From Candidatus Dormiibacterota bacterium (lineage in GTDB: Bacteria > Chloroflexota > Dormibacteria > Aeolococcales > Aeolococcaceae), in assembly GCA_027451645.1 (NCBI GenBank), contig DAIDIX010000070.1:1-8169 (forward strand): a DNA stretch of 8,169 nucleotides. The letters are read 5' to 3'. A model generated the notes under the pieces. The model was not told the DNA's origin, did not search any database, and was given only the letters and a program-made list of their open reading frames with translations. Shown in pieces: positions 5,613 to 8,169 of the stretch (positions are counted from its first letter, which is position 1; each line of letters begins with the position of its first letter). The translations under genes were made by a program, and so were the position numbers.

Positions 5613-6976
5613 GCACACTCCGGATAGCCGTTATCGGTGGAGGAGCTGCAGGCCTTTCTGCAGCTGAAACAGCACAGAGAATGGGAGCAGCGACTACCCT
5701 GTTTGAGAGGCAGAGGCTTGGAGGGGAATGCACATGGTCGGGATGCGTTCCCTCAAAGGCACTTCTTGCAGCAGCCAAGACAGTCCACTCCATAAGGGTA
5801 CCGGCCGTTCCGGGGATCACTGCTGATTCTGTGTCGATTGACTTCGAAATGATTGTGGAGCATGTGCAGAATGTCATTCGGGATATCGCGCGCACAGAGT
5901 CCGCTGAGGAGTATCGAAAGCGTGGGATCACTGTCATTGAGGGCGAGGTTCACTTTGCTTCGTCAAGGTCGCTTGAATGCGGGGGTGAACCGTATACCTT
6001 TGACAGGGCTATCATCTGTACCGGATCCGCACCAGCCATCCCCCCAGTTCCAGGAATTGAAGAGGTGCCCTATGTAACCAATGAAACGGTTTTTGGGCTC
6101 AAGGAACTGCCAGAGAAACTGCTGATTCTCGGAGCAGGTCCCATTGGACTTGAGCTTGGTCAGGCATTTCGGAGGTTAGGGAGCGAGGTGCACATCGTGG
6201 ATATTGCTTCTGCAATTCTCCCCATGGTTGCTCCAGAGATTCGAAGCATTCTTCAAAGCTCCCTGGAAGAGGAGGGAGTAGCGTTTCATCTCTCGTCCAA
6301 AGTCTCGAAGATTGCAAAAGGCGACCCCTACTGGCTCGCATTTCTCGGAGATGACACTGATCCAGTTCAGTTCACGCACTTGCTCGTAGCTGCTGGCAGG
6401 TCGCCACGCTATGGAACTCTTGGGCTTACAGAGCTTGGAGTTGCAGTGAACCGCAAGGGCATAGTGGTTGACGAGGGAATGCGAACCTCAGTGGATGGAA
6501 TCTATGCTGCCGGTGATGTAACAGGTGTCATGCCCCTCACCCATGTAGCTGCCTATCAGGCACGAGTAGCTGTAGCACATGCACTTGGCAAGCATCGCAA
6601 AGCAACATACAGTGCAATTCCATGGGCCATCTATACGGATCCACCAGTGGCTGGAGTAGGCAATTACTCTGAGAAAGAAGGGGAAACGGTACTCCGTCGG
6701 AGCTATGAACACATTGACCGGGCCATTCTTGAGAACAGGTTGCAGGGCATCATGCTGTGTGGGCTGAGGGGAAAGCCAGTACTCGGCAAGGCGGGAGGTG
6801 GTGAAATTGCCTGGGCTCAAGTTGCTGGGATTCAGGCTGACGAGGTGATCCATGAGTTTGCAATGGCGATGCATACCCATGCATTTGCAGGCCGTCTTGC
6901 GCAGGCTGTTCATGCCTATCCAACTATTGCGCTCGGAATACAGCAGCTTGTTGCACAAGCATTTCTTGGTGAGTAG
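5609..6976 (+). CDS. FAD/NAD-dependent disulfide oxidoreductase (dihydrolipoamide dehydrogenase/mercuric reductase superfamily)
   Basis: The 455-residue flavoprotein shows the whole class I pyridine nucleotide-disulfide reductase layout: FAD-binding GGGAAGLSAAE (10-20), the redox-active pair C41/C46 in GGECTWSGCVPSK (38-50), NAD-binding GAGPIGLELG (175-184), the second FAD motif YAAGDVTG (299-306) and a C-terminal dimer domain. D198 at the end of the second strand of the NAD fold favours NADH over NADPH. The catalytic base region reads HAYPTIAL (435-442): the His is present, but the Glu of the usual HxHPTxxE dyad is Leu. It is therefore probably not a true E3 of a 2-oxoacid dehydrogenase complex, and none is encoded nearby; the disulfide substrate is unknown. 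The GTG start overlaps the regulator stop as GTGA, implying translational coupling, so the flavoprotein may be a target or a partner of the regulator. Confidence 0.88.
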   Translation: MSTLRIAVIGGGAAGLSAAETAQRMGAATTLFERQRLGGECTWSGCVPSKALLAAAKTVHSIRVPAVPGITADSVSIDFEMIVEHVQNVIRDIARTESAEEYRKRGITVIEGEVHFASSRSLECGGEPYTFDRAIICTGSAPAIPPVPGIEEVPYVTNETVFGLKELPEKLLILGAGPIGLELGQAFRRLGSEVHIVDIASAILPMVAPEIRSILQSSLEEEGVAFHLSSKVSKIAKGDPYWLAFLGDDTDPVQFTHLLVAAGRSPRYGTLGLTELGVAVNRKGIVVDEGMRTSVDGIYAAGDVTGVMPLTHVAAYQARVAVAHALGKHRKATYSAIPWAIYTDPPVAGVGNYSEKEGETVLRRSYEHIDRAILENRLQGIMLCGLRGKPVLGKAGGGEIAWAQVAGIQADEVIHEFAMAMHTHAFAGRLAQAVHAYPTIALGIQQLVAQAFLGE

Positions 6977-6978
6977 GA

Positions 6979-6996
6979 AGGACTACTGCAAGTCCT
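6979..6996 (+). terminator. Hairpin just after the flavoprotein stop, possible weak terminator
   Basis: AGGACT (6979-6984) pairs perfectly with AGTCCT (6991-6996) around a 6-nt loop, starting 2 nt after the TAG. No T-run follows directly; the nearest T-rich stretch begins about 12 nt later. It may only protect or slow the transcript end. Confidence 0.3.
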
Positions 6997-7093
6997 CGTA
7001 GACAGTTTCTTCGTCGGAAGTGGTGCAGTACATCGATTGGAGCTACTGAGCAGCCAAACTCAAGTGAGCCAGGATGTTTGAGAAGCACTGAAA

Positions 7094-7107
7094 CGGAAGG
7101 TTTTCCG
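7094..7107 (-). terminator. Small hairpin downstream of the tRNA fragment
   Basis: On the minus strand CGGAA, a 4-nt loop AACC, then TTCCG is followed by TTTC. It lies 48 nt past the CCA end of the tRNA fragment in the direction of tRNA transcription. It could be the terminator of the original tRNA gene, but the T-run is short. Confidence 0.3.
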
Positions 7108-7155
7108 CAACAAGGCACGTTGTACTTGCCAGAGTTGCGATCTGTCGGCAATGAG

Positions 7156-7200
7156 TGGTGCCCGCTGGGAGACTCGAACTCCCGACCAAGGGATTAGGAG
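7156..7200 (-). pseudogene. tRNA-Arg(CCU) 3' fragment, probable attachment site of an integrated element
   Basis: Read on the minus strand, 7200 to 7156 gives a flawless tRNA 3' half: anticodon loop CTCCTAA with U33 and anticodon CCU (7198-7196), the 3' anticodon strand TCCCT, a 5-nt variable loop, a T-arm with stem GGGAG/CTCCC around TTCGAGT, the 3' acceptor strand AGCGGGC, discriminator A and encoded CCA. The 5' half is missing. The bases before the loop (AAGAG) pair poorly with TCCCT, and no GCCCGCT acceptor start or D-arm is found in the next 130 bp. Identity that begins at the anticodon loop and runs to the 3' end is typical of tyrosine-recombinase attachment cores. In this orientation the element would lie at higher coordinates, with the intact tRNA at its far end outside the window. 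An old gene remnant is the alternative. Confidence 0.75.
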
Positions 7201-7208
7201 CTCTTTGG

Positions 7209-7251
7209 CGAAGGCATAGCTTCGGAGGGTCGCGGAAATCGTGACGCCTCC
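7209..7251. repeat. Two adjoining hairpins next to the tRNA fragment
   Basis: CGAAG/CTTCG (7209-7213 with 7220-7224) encloses 6 nt. It shares one base with a longer stem: GGAGG (7224-7228) pairs with CCTCC (7247-7251), and GTCGCG (7229-7234) pairs with CGTGAC (7240-7245) with one G-T wobble, a single bulged base at 7246 and a GAAAT loop. No T-run follows. It could be a recombinase arm site, a folded RNA end, or an insulator at the junction. Confidence 0.45.
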
Positions 7252-7317
7252 ACATCTTACCGTCGACTATCGTGAATGTTTACACAAAATACCATGGAGT
7301 TCTGTGTGCAATGCTGC

Positions 7318-7323
7318 TACGAT
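7318..7323 (+). promoter_or_regulatory. Candidate -10 element of the ATPase gene (leaderless layout)
   Basis: TACGAT matches TATAAT at 4 of 6 positions and ends exactly 6 nt before the ATG at 7330. No Shine-Dalgarno-like sequence is present upstream, so a leaderless mRNA is plausible. No clear -35 is visible. Confidence 0.35.
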
Positions 7324-7329
7324 AGATCT

Positions 7330-8169
7330 ATGAACCGGCGCGCAATGGAATTTCTCATGGCATGGAAGGCGGATCCCCGCCGCAAGCCCCTAGTGGTCCG
7401 CGGTGCGCGACAGGTCGGCAAGACGTGGCTCTTAGAACAGTTCGGGGAGACCGAATACGAGAAAGTCGCTTACCTGAACTGCCAGCGGAATCCCGATCTT
7501 GCCGCCATCTTCTCCGGGGAGCTGGACCCCAGGAGGATCCTCCGCGGATTGGAGATCGCGGCCCGGACGTCGATTACGCCGGGCGACACGCTTCTCATCA
7601 TCGACGAGATCCAGGATGTTCCTGCCGCGATCACATCTCTCAAATATTTCCAGGAAGAACTTCCGGACATCCACCTTGTCGCCGCAGGCTCCCTTCTCGG
7701 GGTCGCGATCCGGTCAACAGGAACGTCATTTCCCGTCGGAAAGGTCTCCTTTCTCGATCTCCATCCTCTCGATTTCGACGAGTTTCTCCGTGGTGTCGGC
7801 CATGAGGATCTTGCCGATCTCGTCCTGCAGCAGGATTGGCTCCACATCTCTTCCTTTCGCGAACGGTTGCTTGAACTTTTGCGCTCCTACCTGTTCGTCG
7901 GCGGAATGCCCGAAGCAGTCGCCATGTTCGCGGACGGCACGTCGATGGGCCGTATTCGTGACATTCAGCTCGACATTCTCAGAGGATATGAAAACGACTT
8001 TGCCAAATATGCGGGTGCAACAGAAAGCCGGCGCATCTCGCTCGTTTGGGCGTCACTGCCCTCCCAGCTGGCACGAGAGAATAAACGGTTCATTCTCGGG
8101 CACATCCGCGCTGGAGCCCGTGCTCGCGAGTTCGAGAGCGCCGTGCAATGGCTACGGGATGCCGGGATC
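7330..8169 (+). CDS. AAA-type ATPase of the DUF4143-associated family (C-terminus cut by window edge)
   Basis: The first 280 codons are present. Walker A is GARQVGKT (25-32), Walker B is LLIIDEIQ (88-95), and a sensor-like strand LVAAGSLLG (116-124) is followed by FLDLHPLDFDEFLRG (140-154) and FVGGMPEAV (190-198). This order is characteristic of the ATP-binding proteins with an AAA_14 domain followed by DUF4143, which are usually around 380-450 residues, so roughly a third is missing. The cellular role of the family is not settled; members are abundant and patchily distributed in bacteria and archaea. The ATG at 7330 begins just before the N-terminal helix and lacks a ribosome binding site. 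Compared with genes to the left it is richer in GC and strongly prefers C-ending codons (most Val are GTC). With the tRNA fragment 130 bp upstream, this points to acquired DNA. Confidence 0.85.
   Translation, partial: MNRRAMEFLMAWKADPRRKPLVVRGARQVGKTWLLEQFGETEYEKVAYLNCQRNPDLAAIFSGELDPRRILRGLEIAARTSITPGDTLLIIDEIQDVPAAITSLKYFQEELPDIHLVAAGSLLGVAIRSTGTSFPVGKVSFLDLHPLDFDEFLRGVGHEDLADLVLQQDWLHISSFRERLLELLRSYLFVGGMPEAVAMFADGTSMGRIRDIQLDILRGYENDFAKYAGATESRRISLVWASLPSQLARENKRFILGHIRAGARAREFESAVQWLRDAGI

Noticed and set aside
7156..7260. A complete tRNA gene or an intron-containing tRNA-Arg(CCU).
   Set aside because: The D-arm and 5' acceptor strand are absent upstream to 7330 and the bases before the anticodon loop pair poorly. 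Group I intron-bearing tRNA-Arg(CCU) genes exist in bacteria, but no intron core is visible here; the 5' half would have to lie beyond the ATPase gene.
7271..7286. Third CRP-like site (CGTGA-N6-ACACA) upstream of the ATPase.
   Set aside because: It matches only 8 of 10 core positions and lies in the presumed acquired segment; a match this good is expected by chance.

Overview
The window is bacterial DNA of mid GC content. It carries five complete protein genes, two genes cut by the window ends, and one tRNA fragment. I cannot name the organism. Compact divergent operons, GTG starts, and two -10-like hexamers exactly 6 nt before an ATG (a layout typical of leaderless mRNAs, common in Actinobacteria and Deinococcota) are compatible with an actinobacterium or a similar lineage, but this is weak evidence.

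Layout. Positions 1-780 (minus): an SDR-fold protein, cut at its C-terminus, that has lost the catalytic Tyr and Lys of the family. Positions 781-1108: a 328-bp divergent control region with several dyads, a perfect CRP-type operator (1028-1043) and a promoter for the next gene. Positions 1109-1870 (plus): a class I SAM-dependent methyltransferase. Positions 1885-4791 (minus): a two-gene operon, an APC-family amino-acid/amine permease followed 3 bp later by a class I acid-CoA ligase of the crotonobetaine/carnitine-CoA ligase type. Positions 4792-4904: a short divergent control region with a second perfect CRP-type operator (4855-4870). Positions 4905-6976 (plus): a CRP/FNR-family regulator overlapping by 4 nt a flavoprotein disulfide reductase of the dihydrolipoamide dehydrogenase/mercuric reductase superfamily.

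Positions 6977-7329: the 3' part of a tRNA-Arg(CCU) gene on the minus strand (7156-7200) with no 5' half, then two adjoining hairpins. Positions 7330-8169 (plus): an AAA-type ATPase of the DUF4143-associated family, cut by the window end. Its codon use (strong preference for C-ending codons such as GTC) and GC content differ visibly from everything to its left. The simplest reading is that the tRNA fragment is one attachment-site copy of an element integrated in a tRNA-Arg gene, and that the ATPase lies inside that element.

How the parts may work together (inference). The regulator keeps the Arg-Glu...Arg recognition-helix pattern that reads TGTGA in E. coli CRP. The only two perfect TGTGA-N6-TCACA sites I found lie in front of the regulator/permease pair and in front of the methyltransferase. 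This suggests a small local regulon: self-regulation of the regulator-flavoprotein operon, control of uptake and CoA activation of a carboxylate (perhaps an amino-acid-like or betaine-like one), and control of the methyltransferase. The ligand is unknown; the cAMP-contacting Arg-Ser pair is not cleanly conserved and there are no FNR-type N-terminal cysteines.
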